64,000 bases of DNA from Streptomyces puniciscabiei. GTDB taxonomy: Bacteria; Actinomycetota; Actinomycetes; Streptomycetales; Streptomycetaceae. The stretch is from contig NZ_VFNX01000001.1 in assembly GCF_006715785.1 (NCBI RefSeq), positions 1,316,501-1,380,500 on the forward strand, in the 5' to 3' direction. Below are positions 1 through 6,752 of this stretch, in pieces (position 1 is the first letter of the stretch; the number at the start of each line of letters is the position of its first letter). Below the pieces are notes generated by a model. That model had not been told where the DNA came from. It was given only the letters and a program-made list of their open reading frames with translations, and searched no databases. The translations under genes and the position numbers were made by a program.

Positions 1-780
1 CCGCAACTCGCCGCGCTGGTCGTGACGATGGCTTGTTTGTGGCTGTTCTTCTGGCGCCGGGGGCGGCGTGGGGGGCCTGTTGTCGACGATTACGGCCTGA
101 TGGCGGCCGTACCGGTGTCGGGGCCGGGTGCCGCGCGTGCGGCGGACGTGCGGGTGGACGCCGCCGACCGTTATGTGCCGCCCGCCGTGCACCGCCCCGC
201 CGACCGGGTGCTGTTCCGGGCCTGCGCGCTCGCCTGCGCCGGCTTTCTGCTGGCCATCCTGGTGGCCGACGTCCCGCTGTGGATGGCCTCCGCAACGGCC
301 GCGCTCGTCGCCGTGACGGCGTTCGGAGTGCGGCAGCGGTCCGCGCTCCGGCTGTCGCTCGTCCCCTGGCGGCTGCTGGTCATGGTGCCGGGCATGTTCC
401 TGGTGGTCGAGACCTTCGACGCACACGGGCTGCACCATCTGCTCGCCTCGGCGGTCGGTACCGACGGCGGCACCCGCGGCCTGTTCCGCGCCGCGGCGGT
501 GGGCGGCGGCCTGTCCAACGCCCTCAACAACCTGCCGGTCTATCTGGCCGGGGAGGCGGCGGTGCCGGTGGGCAACCACGACCAGCTGCTGGCCCTGCTG
601 GTCGGCACCAACGCCGGTCCGGTGATCACCCCTTGGGCGTCCCTGGCGACGCTGCTGTGGTACGAGCGCTGCCATGCGTACGGCGTCCGGGTGCCGGTTG
701 GCCGGTTGATGGGGACGGGGGCGGTGCTGGCCGCGTGCGCGGTGGTCGCGGCGGTGGCCGCCCTGGCTGTGACGCGTTAG
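1..780 (+). CDS. ArsB/NhaD/SLC13-type permease, C-terminal part (5' end outside window)
   Basis: The reading frame is open from base 1, so the protein starts upstream of the window; 259 residues are visible. It is an integral membrane transporter fragment with about six hydrophobic segments. The stretches GLSNALNNLPVYLAG and LLVGTNAGPVITPWASLA resemble the conserved half-helix regions of the ArsB/SLC13 ion-transporter superfamily, in which an Asn/Pro-rich loop lines the ion path. The substrate (arsenite, anions or cations) cannot be told from this half. Its TAG stop overlaps the stop of the convergent DUF397 gene by two bases. The family call is fairly safe, the substrate is not. Confidence 0.8.
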   Translation, partial: PQLAALVVTMACLWLFFWRRGRRGGPVVDDYGLMAAVPVSGPGAARAADVRVDAADRYVPPAVHRPADRVLFRACALACAGFLLAILVADVPLWMASATAALVAVTAFGVRQRSALRLSLVPWRLLVMVPGMFLVVETFDAHGLHHLLASAVGTDGGTRGLFRAAAVGGGLSNALNNLPVYLAGEAAVPVGNHDQLLALLVGTNAGPVITPWASLATLLWYERCHAYGVRVPVGRLMGTGAVLAACAVVAAVAALAVTR

Positions 781-1112
781 GCGTTCGTCTTCACGGCACC
801 GACGAACGCCGACCAGGCGGGTGCCGAGAAGACGACGGCGGGGCCGGTGGGGCGCTTGCTGTCGCGGACGGGGACGTGGGTGGGGGCGGCGGTGTCGTTG
901 ACTTCGAGGCAGTCACCGCTGCTCGCTCCGCTGTGGGTCGACTTGCGCCAGGCGGTGGCTTCGAGGCAGTCGCCGCCGCTTTCACCGCTGTAGCTCGACT
1001 TGCGCCAGACGGTGACTTCCAGGCAGTTGCTGCTACCCCCGTCGCTGTACGACGACTTGTGCCAGCCGGACAGCACCGAGGCGTCAGGAATGGAGTGCTC
1101 GCTGCGCTTCAT
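777..1112 (-). CDS. DUF397 protein with three tandem DUF397 motifs
   Basis: This 111-residue DUF397 protein is of the kind that accompanies XRE/DUF5753 regulators in actinomycetes. The core pattern W-[RH]-K-S-[ST]-[YH]-S followed about seven residues later by [DN]-C-L-E-[VA] occurs three times in a row (near residues 14, 35 and 56), while many family members carry one or two copies. The ATG at 1112 has a GGAGG about eight bases upstream; a longer frame reaching 1172 lacks one and would lie deeper inside the regulator gene. The gene starts 29 bases before the end of the upstream regulator, so the two are probably translationally coupled. Molecular function is unknown; family members are associated with development and are often proposed as antagonists or partners of the paired regulator. 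Confidence 0.88.
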   Translation of the reverse strand: MKRSEHSIPDASVLSGWHKSSYSDGGSSNCLEVTVWRKSSYSGESGGDCLEATAWRKSTHSGASSGDCLEVNDTAAPTHVPVRDSKRPTGPAVVFSAPAWSAFVGAVKTNA

Positions 1113-1968
1113 GTTCGTAATCCTCCGCGACGGACCTGAGCAGATCCAGGGACTTTCGGTGCGACAGGGCATCGCCCAGCGCCTGATCGTAGATCTCCTG
1201 ACACTCGCGCACCATGGACGGCAGTTCGATGATCCGCCCGCTCTTCACGCCTTCCGCATAGGCGATGGGCGGGAGGTCTTCGAACCACATAAGGGAGAGA
1301 AAGCCCGCCTGCAGGGCATGGGCGCCCAGGGAGTACGGGAGGACATGGACGCGAATTCGGCGGCTCGCGCCCAACTCCGCGATGTGACGAAGCTGCTCGC
1401 ACATCACGAGCGGTCCCCCGACCACACGGCGTAGCACCGCTTCGTCGAGGAGGCAGCAAACCTCGGGCGAGTGGAAACTGTCCAGGATGCGGGCCCGTTC
1501 CAGCCGAGTGGCCACCAACTCCTCGAGCTCCTCGTCGCTCCTGCGCGGATAGCCGAAGCCCAGTACCTCGGATGCATACTCCCTGGTCTGCAGGAGTCCC
1601 GGCACCACCGCAGGCGCGTATTCCCGGATCTCTCTCGCCCGGCCCTCGTACTCCAGCGCCTCCTCGAAATACTCGGCCACCTTCCTGCCGTCCAGCACCG
1701 GCAGGAACCGCTCGAAGAACCCGCCAGTGTTCAGCACCTTGTCCAGCCGCCGCGCGTCCTCCACATCCGGCCTCCGCCTGCCCGCCTCGATGTGGGCGAT
1801 GTGCGTGCGGGACATCGCGACAAGTTGGCCCAGCTCCTCCTGGGTGAGCCCGGCCGCCTCCCTCCGTCGCCTGAGTTCCTCCCCGTACCGCACCCGCGAG
1901 ATGGGATTGTCCTCGATGGCCACCTTTCCACTCCCCCTCGTGCTGACTGCGTCGTCACGCTCGGTCAT
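1084..1968 (-). CDS. XRE-family helix-turn-helix regulator with DUF5753 domain
   Basis: This is a 294-residue DNA-binding regulator. Residues about 27-80 form the XRE helix-turn-helix (EAAGLTQEELGQLVAMSRTH is the recognition region), and the rest is the DUF5753 domain that nearly always follows it in Streptomyces proteins. Such proteins (WhiJ-like) are paired with a DUF397 gene, as here, and are typically linked to the control of development or local gene sets. The ATG has no clear Shine-Dalgarno, suggesting weak or leaderless translation. Targets are unknown; the divergent 59-aa gene begins only 67 bases away and is the nearest candidate. Confidence 0.9.
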   Translation of the reverse strand: MTERDDAVSTRGSGKVAIEDNPISRVRYGEELRRRREAAGLTQEELGQLVAMSRTHIAHIEAGRRRPDVEDARRLDKVLNTGGFFERFLPVLDGRKVAEYFEEALEYEGRAREIREYAPAVVPGLLQTREYASEVLGFGYPRRSDEELEELVATRLERARILDSFHSPEVCCLLDEAVLRRVVGGPLVMCEQLRHIAELGASRRIRVHVLPYSLGAHALQAGFLSLMWFEDLPPIAYAEGVKSGRIIELPSMVRECQEIYDQALGDALSHRKSLDLLRSVAEDYEHEAQRALHS

Positions 1969-2035
1969 CTACCGAAGGTACTCGCGCCCGCAGCACGCTG
2001 TGCATGAATCAGCACGGATAGTGAAAGGCGCTGGA

Positions 2036-2215
2036 ATGCAGGAGCAGGACGACGGCTACGTCGGGGTGTTTCTCACGCTGAGGGTCTCCCGGGACGGTGG
2101 CCGGACGTGGGGGCCGAGGGTGACGTACCGGCCGCCGAAGAACGCCGCGCCGCTGGACCTGTCGGGGCGGTTTCCGCCGTGTGAGTGCCCTCGGTGCCGG
2201 GAGAGAAAGGGCTGA
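2036..2215 (+). CDS. Small 59-aa Cys-containing orphan protein
   Basis: A 59-residue open frame with ATG start preceded by AAAGG. It is compositionally protein-like (YVGVFLTLRVSRDGGRTWGP, then a C-terminal PPCECPRCR with a C-x-C-x-x-C cluster able to bind metal). I recall similar short Streptomyces hypothetical proteins beside XRE/DUF397 genes but cannot name a family. Its last 143 bases overlap, antisense, the 3' end of the inositol-monophosphatase-like gene, so either the overlap is real or one end is misjudged. The divergent position next to the XRE regulator suggests it may be regulated by it (inference). Confidence 0.55.
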   Translation: MQEQDDGYVGVFLTLRVSRDGGRTWGPRVTYRPPKNAAPLDLSGRFPPCECPRCRERKG

Positions 2216-3047
2216 CGAGGTCCAGCAGGTGGGGCAGGAGTTCGGGGCGCCCGGCGACGAAGGAGCGCCCGGTGTCGGGGCCGCCGTACCCGCCGCCGAA
2301 CTCCGCGCCGTCGAGGTGCCGCAGGGCGATGCCGGCCTCGCGGGCGAGCAGCGCACCGGCGGGCAGGTCGATCGCCTCCGCGCGGTAGCCCACGAAGCCG
2401 TCGATGTCCCCCCGGGCCAGCATCGCCCAGGCCACCAGGGGCGCCCAGAGCTGCAGGAGGCGCCGGGAGCGGAGTTCGAGGGAGTGCCGGAGGGAGCAGG
2501 CGAAGGGGTCGTCGCGGGGGACGGCGTGGCCCTGGGTCCAGGCCAGCAGGGGTCCGGCGGCGGACAGCGGGCGGCCGTATGCGGGAGCGGCGAGCCGCCC
2601 GGCGGGACCGTGTGCCCCGCCGCCCCGCAGGGCGGACCAGGTACGGCCGGTCATCGGATCGTGGACGACCCCGACCACGGGGGTGTCGTCGACGCACAGG
2701 GCGATGCCGACGACGTACACGGCCAGCCCGATCACCACGTTGTTGCTGCCGTCGAGCGGGTCCACCAGCCAGGTGCGGCCCCCGCCGTCCCCCGCCAGTT
2801 CACCGGACTCCTCCGCGAGGATGCGGTCGTGCGGGAAGTGCTCGCGGATCCGGCCGACCACCAGGCGCTCGGCGGCGAGGTCCAAGTCGGTGACCACGTC
2901 GCCGAGTCGGCCCTTGGCCCGGGCGGCGAACCCGTCGGGGAAGCGGGACCGCAGCAGTGCCCCGGCCTCCTCGGCGGCGCCCACGGCCGTACGGTGCTCG
3001 GCGTCGTAACCGGCCGGTGCGGACCAGGGGTCAGGGTTCGGGCTCAT
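2073..3047 (-). CDS. Inositol monophosphatase (IMPase) family protein
   Basis: A 324-residue member of the Mg-dependent, Li-sensitive IMPase/FBPase/CysQ phosphatase superfamily. Metal-site motifs are visible: AEESGELAG (Glu ligand), WLVDPLDGSNN (the DPxDGTxN motif with Ser in place of Thr) and a late IDLPAGALLAREAG, where the canonical WDxAAG reads ID-LPAG. The latter keeps the Asp but is otherwise divergent, so the substrate may be unusual. The ATG at 3047 has GGAGG seven bases before it. The gene overlaps the upstream cupin-like gene by 17 bases, indicating coupling. The last about 50 residues are low-complexity and overlap an opposite-strand small gene. Confidence 0.85.
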   Translation of the reverse strand: MSPNPDPWSAPAGYDAEHRTAVGAAEEAGALLRSRFPDGFAARAKGRLGDVVTDLDLAAERLVVGRIREHFPHDRILAEESGELAGDGGGRTWLVDPLDGSNNVVIGLAVYVVGIALCVDDTPVVGVVHDPMTGRTWSALRGGGAHGPAGRLAAPAYGRPLSAAGPLLAWTQGHAVPRDDPFACSLRHSLELRSRRLLQLWAPLVAWAMLARGDIDGFVGYRAEAIDLPAGALLAREAGIALRHLDGAEFGGGYGGPDTGRSFVAGRPELLPHLLDLVSPFSPGTEGTHTAETAPTGPAARRSSAAGTSPSAPTSGHRPGRPSA

Positions 3048-3687
3048 GGATCCTCCTGAGGGCGGCCCGAGCGATCCGGGCGGTCTGGGTCGCGTCACAG
3101 GTCCGGCGGACCATGCGGTGCCCGGCGGCGGACGGCGGGCCCAGGGAGAGGTCCACCCGGCCGGGCAGGGTCCGCCCCAGGACCAGCGTGGCGGTGGGGC
3201 GGCCGTCCGGCACCACACTGGTGTGGAATTCGCCCGCCGGGAGGGCGTAGCTCTGGCCCCGCGCACTGGTCTGCCCCGCACCGGGGCGGCAGCGCACCAG
3301 CCGCTCGGTGGGCCTCAGTTCGTCCACGCCCGAGGGGTCGCTGAGCACTTCGAAGACCCGGTGTGTGGGCTCACCGGTGTCGTCGTCGACGTGGACCCGC
3401 CGGTTGTCGAGCCGTCCGTACAGCACGGTGCTGGTCAAGTCCCAGCTGTGGCAGTGCACTTGGGGCACCGAGCGGTCGGGCTGTGCCTCCGGGGTGCCGA
3501 AGACGTGGACGCAGACGCCGTCATGGCCGTCGCGCAGGATGGGCAGGCAGACGAATCCGAGTGGGTGGCGCACCGCGCGCAGGGCGCGGCGGCCGGAGGC
3601 GATCAGGTCGAGCTCCGATACGGCGTGTCGTGTCAGCTCGGCGGTGGCGTGCCGCCGGGCGGCCCGTTCCAGGGCCGGGTAGTCCAT
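3031..3687 (-). CDS. Cupin-like hypothetical protein
   Basis: A 218-residue soluble protein without a name I can support. Histidine-bearing segments (PQVHCHSWDLTSTVLYG near residue 80 and LPAGEFHTSVVPDGRPT near residue 150), separated by beta-type sequence, look like the two metal motifs of a cupin or cysteine-dioxygenase-like fold. The ATG at 3687 is preceded by a very strong GGGGGAGG. It overlaps the downstream phosphatase gene by 17 bases and lies 43 bases after the two-TM protein gene, so it belongs to a probable four-gene transcription unit. The fold assignment is inference from motif spacing only. Confidence 0.6.
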   Translation of the reverse strand: MDYPALERAARRHATAELTRHAVSELDLIASGRRALRAVRHPLGFVCLPILRDGHDGVCVHVFGTPEAQPDRSVPQVHCHSWDLTSTVLYGRLDNRRVHVDDDTGEPTHRVFEVLSDPSGVDELRPTERLVRCRPGAGQTSARGQSYALPAGEFHTSVVPDGRPTATLVLGRTLPGRVDLSLGPPSAAGHRMVRRTCDATQTARIARAALRRIHEPEP

Positions 3688-3730
3688 GTTCCTCCCCCTT
3701 GCTCCCCCTTGGCCGGAACACGGCGCTCGC

Positions 3731-4687
3731 TCATCTGCGGTACGGGTTCTCCGCGCGCAGCGCCTTGTCGATGATGTCGCCGACGTCACGGTCGGTGAAG
3801 CTCGGCGGAAGTGGCAGGCCGAGCCGGTCGAGCAGGCGTCTGACCTCGTCGACGGTCGGTTCGTCGGCGAGCGGGACGGCCTCGCGCAGATCGAGCTTGA
3901 CCGCCTGCTCGCGGCTCTGGTGCAGCTCGGTGACGTAGTAGTCGTAGAGCGGCCGGTCGCGCTCCACGTAGAGGCTGACCCGGCTGGGGTCGTCCTGGGT
4001 GATGATCAGGCAGCTGTCCGAGAGGTCGAACCGCAGCGCCGGTGCGACGGAGGACAGATGGACGTCGATCTCCAGGGTGTCCAGCCGCTGCCGGTGCCAG
4101 CCGGCGGCGACGACGGTGGCGTACGCCTCCTTGCGGGTGCGCTCCACGGTCCACTCGGCGTCGCCGGGGCCGGGGCCGAAGGTGCTGCGGAACCGCGCGT
4201 AGGCGGCGCACACCTGCTCGTCGGCGGGGTTGATGATGTCGATCTTCATGGTGAGCGAGCGCCGTTGCCGCTGCGCCTCCAGCACGCACTGGGGCAGCGT
4301 GACGGCCCGTAGATAGGTGCCGGTGCCGCCCTTGAACACCCAGCGACTGGTGGTGTGCCGGGCCCGCTCGTGCGCGAGCGCGACCTCGGCGCCGGAGAGC
4401 GTGCGGACCATCGCCAGGTCCTCGATGGCCCTGCTCGTCCCGGCGGACGCGGCGCGGAGGTCGGCCATCCGGCGGCGGCGCTCGGTGAGCCCTCCGTACA
4501 CCAGTGCCGCGAGCACGAGCAGGGTGGCGCCGGAGACGACGTTGTCGTCCATGTTCTGGTTGAGCACGTCCATCAGCCCGACGACCAGGGCGACGACGAT
4601 GGCGACGATCCCGTCCGCGTTCCGGACCGCCCAGGCGATCCCCTCCTCCAGCCGGCGCCCGGTCCCCTGTGGTGCGCTGTTCGTCAC
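3731..4687 (-). CDS. Two-TM membrane protein with soluble C-terminal domain, unknown function
   Basis: A 318-residue protein. Residues about 27-43 and 52-68 are two adjacent hydrophobic helices followed by a basic TERRRRM stop-transfer, so a cytosolic C-terminal domain of about 250 residues is anchored in the membrane. That domain has a conserved-looking WVFKGGTGTYLRAVTLP stretch and then DIINPADEQVCAAYARFRS. The layout (short N-terminus, TM hairpin, signalling-type domain) is seen in membrane components of several bacterial defence systems, but I cannot assign a family. The GTG at 4687 was chosen because GGGAGG lies six bases before it. It sits between the 148-aa gene and the cupin-like gene on the same strand. 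Confidence 0.7.
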   Translation of the reverse strand: MTNSAPQGTGRRLEEGIAWAVRNADGIVAIVVALVVGLMDVLNQNMDDNVVSGATLLVLAALVYGGLTERRRRMADLRAASAGTSRAIEDLAMVRTLSGAEVALAHERARHTTSRWVFKGGTGTYLRAVTLPQCVLEAQRQRRSLTMKIDIINPADEQVCAAYARFRSTFGPGPGDAEWTVERTRKEAYATVVAAGWHRQRLDTLEIDVHLSSVAPALRFDLSDSCLIITQDDPSRVSLYVERDRPLYDYYVTELHQSREQAVKLDLREAVPLADEPTVDEVRRLLDRLGLPLPPSFTDRDVGDIIDKALRAENPYRR

Positions 4688-4788
4688 GTCCACCCTCCCC
4701 CGACGGTGGCTTCCATCGTAGGAGCAAGGGGAGTTGGTCAGCCATGCGTCAATCGGCCGTGCACGGCACGGATCCCGACGCACCCCGC

Positions 4789-5235
4789 TCACGGAAGGTC
4801 GTGGCGCCCCAGCCAGGCCGGCTTGACCGGTACGCCGTCCGCGTACCGCTCGATCTGGTCGCCCTGTCCGCCCTGTTCCTGCGGTCCTTCCGGCTCCTCC
4901 GACCCGTGCGGTGCCGCCTCGGTCCCGGTCGGTGTGTCCACGGGTTGCGGGGCGACGGGCGCGGCGGAGTCCTCCAGCAGCTCCGCCACCGTGAATCGGG
5001 TGGCGAACGACTGCCACGCCCCGTCCACGACGACCAGGAATCCGTCGCTCACCCGAAGGAGCCGCCGGCGCCGGGGACTTCTGGGATGCTCGGGCGCATG
5101 GCTCCGAGCGCGCCGCTCGAGCTCCGCGAGCGCGGCGGCCCGGGACCCGGAGACATGCGCCACCACATGGGCCTCCACGTGCTTGCGCTCACTGGCCCCC
5201 ACGGTCGTCTCGACGACCAACGCCCATATCGTCAT
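4789..5235 (-). CDS. Hypothetical 148-aa protein
   Basis: A 148-residue protein of unknown function. The N-terminal half is predicted alpha/beta (MTIWALVVETTVGASERKHV, then a basic [19 protein letters not shown] and a DGAWQSFATRFTVAELLED segment); the C-terminal third is low-complexity and acidic. The ATG at 5235 has GGAG about six bases upstream. It is the first gene of the leftward 148-aa / two-TM / cupin-like / phosphatase block and is divergent from the trypsin-EAD gene 113 bases away, so one intergenic region must serve both. I believe close homologues occur in other Streptomyces, but no function is known to me. Confidence 0.7.
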   Translation of the reverse strand: MTIWALVVETTVGASERKHVEAHVVAHVSGSRAAALAELERRARSHAPEHPRSPRRRRLLRVSDGFLVVVDGAWQSFATRFTVAELLEDSAAPVAPQPVDTPTGTEAAPHGSEEPEGPQEQGGQGDQIERYADGVPVKPAWLGRHDLP

Positions 5236-5348
5236 GCTCTCCGCCCCGTTCACTCGTGTTCCTGGCCCGGCCAAGGATGACCGATGCGCCTCCGTCAACT
5301 GGCCAGCGGGTCCTGGTATTTGTGCGGCCAGTGGGGTATGTCCCTCGT

Positions 5349-6428
5349 GTGAGTGAACGGGGACAGGGGAATCCAGGGCTGGAGATGGCCCGGGTCGCAG
5401 AGGTGATCGTGGTTCACGGCACAGGTTCACGGGGCCGCCGGGGGTCCGGTTACCGCGTGGGCGAGCGGTACGTCCTGACCGCCGCTCACCTGGTCGAGCC
5501 GCCCTTGACCACGGTGGTGGTCCGCTTCCAGGCCGACCGGCCCGACGAGTGGCACGCCGAGGCCGGCGTCGTCCTGCGCTCCGGCCCCGCCGATCTCGCC
5601 CTGCTGGAAATGGCCCAGCGCCCGTCCACGGCCCCACCCGTCCAGCACACGCCCAGCTACGCCGTTCTCCCGGAAACCGACGTCACCCTGCCCGTCACCG
5701 CCGTCGGCTTCCCCCGCTTCAAACTGCGCGAGGACGTCGGCCCGGGTCCCCTCGCGGAGGGCGAGGTCAGCCGGTACCGCGACTCCTGTCACGTCGACGG
5801 CACGGTGTCCGTCCTCTCCAACCGGCGGGAGGGCACCCTGGAGGTGGCCGTCCGGCCTCCGGCCGACGTGGCAGGCCCGGAGCACTCGCCCTGGGAGGGC
5901 ATGTCCGGCGCGGCCCTCTGGTCGGGCGGCGCCGTCGTCGGCCTGATCACCGCTCACCACCGCTCGGACGGCCTCGGCCGGCTCGCTGCGGTGCGGGTGC
6001 GGCGCTGGTACGACGTGCTGACCCCGGCCGAGCTCGAACTGCTCCAGGCCTGCGCGGGCCTCCCGGCCCGTCTCGGCCCGCTCTTTCTCGACGGCACGTC
6101 ATCGCGGCCCCCGAGCCTCGGCTCACTGCCGCACACCCTGACCATGCGCGAACTCAAGGACTTGGTGGACGCGTTGACGGCCCTGCCGACGCTGCGGCGG
6201 CCGAACGGACTCGACACCGTCCTGGAAGGCATCGACCCCCGGGTGTCCGCCCACCGGCCCCGCGACGACCGGCTGCGCCACGAGGTGTACGGCGTTGTGC
6301 GCACGTGCCTGCGCTATCCCGGCACCCTCGATAGTTTCATGGAAGTGCTGCGGGACTGGGAGGAGGACTCGGAAGAACTACGCGAAGTCGACCGCGCGGC
6401 GGCCGAACTGGTCATGCGGCACAGCTGA
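5349..6428 (+). CDS. Trypsin-like serine protease fused to an effector-associated domain (EAD)
   Basis: A 359-residue cytosolic protein with no signal peptide. Residues about 15-240 are a chymotrypsin-fold protease with a full triad: His47 (LTAAH), Asp82 (PADLALLE) and Ser186 (EGMSGAALW). Residues about 264-355 form a helical domain (MRELKDLVDALTALPTLRRP ... DSFMEVLRDWEED) matching the effector-associated domains described in predicted conflict systems, where EADs couple a protease to a sensor or NTPase partner by homotypic contact. The partner candidate is the VMAP gene at 12780-14264, whose N-terminus also looks EAD-like. GTG 5349 fits the frame; an ATG at 5385 with GGAG close by is the alternative. 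Protease assignment is strong, EAD assignment is by pattern. Confidence 0.85.
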   Translation: MSERGQGNPGLEMARVAEVIVVHGTGSRGRRGSGYRVGERYVLTAAHLVEPPLTTVVVRFQADRPDEWHAEAGVVLRSGPADLALLEMAQRPSTAPPVQHTPSYAVLPETDVTLPVTAVGFPRFKLREDVGPGPLAEGEVSRYRDSCHVDGTVSVLSNRREGTLEVAVRPPADVAGPEHSPWEGMSGAALWSGGAVVGLITAHHRSDGLGRLAAVRVRRWYDVLTPAELELLQACAGLPARLGPLFLDGTSSRPPSLGSLPHTLTMRELKDLVDALTALPTLRRPNGLDTVLEGIDPRVSAHRPRDDRLRHEVYGVVRTCLRYPGTLDSFMEVLRDWEEDSEELREVDRAAAELVMRHS

Positions 6429-6530
6429 CTTGTATGACAACTGGCCGGTACGCAGGGTTTCGGCCCCCCGTTGCCTGGGCCATCATTAGGAAGAAACGAC
6501 GGCGCGGACGATCATGCAGGGGGAGGGGAC

Positions 6531-6728
6531 TTGGCAGCCGTGGAGCGTGCGACGCCGGCCTTCGAATCCGGACTCATGGACCTCTCAGGAGTGTCACTTC
6601 AGGCACTGCGTTCTCTGGACGGCCCCGCCTTGTCCGAGTCACTCGAACGGTTGCTGGAGGATGTCGACGACCCCCACGCCCTTACGGTGGCCGGCCACAA
6701 CCCGCCCCACGGAGTCGATGAGAAGTAG
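6531..6728 (+). CDS. FxsA-like small peptide, candidate RiPP precursor lacking the FxSxx tail
   Basis: A 65-residue product whose core, LMDLSGVSLQALRSLDGPAL followed by an amphipathic SESLERLLEDVDD, resembles the leader of FxSxx-COOH peptides (FxsA: LIDLxxVPLxxLRALDxxxL...). Those end in F-x-S-x-x; this one ends instead in VAGHNPPHGVDEK, with two His, an Asn and a Pro pair. No alternative frame restores FxSxx. A TTG at 6531 follows GGGGGAGG by four bases; a GTG at 6540 is the other likely start. It lies 24 bases before the HExxH hydroxylase-type gene, the expected place of a substrate. The RiPP role is inference; the leader resemblance is the evidence. Confidence 0.6.
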   Translation: MAAVERATPAFESGLMDLSGVSLQALRSLDGPALSESLERLLEDVDDPHALTVAGHNPPHGVDEK

Positions 6729-6752
6729 GGCAGCCACCGTGGTGCGGCGAGA

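Noticed and set aside
6471..6728. Possibility that the FxsA-like peptide is a frameshifted normal FxSxx-COOH protein
   Set aside because: Neither other frame after the leader gives an F-x-S-x-x stop; the HNPPHGVDEK ending is reached without any visible slip site.
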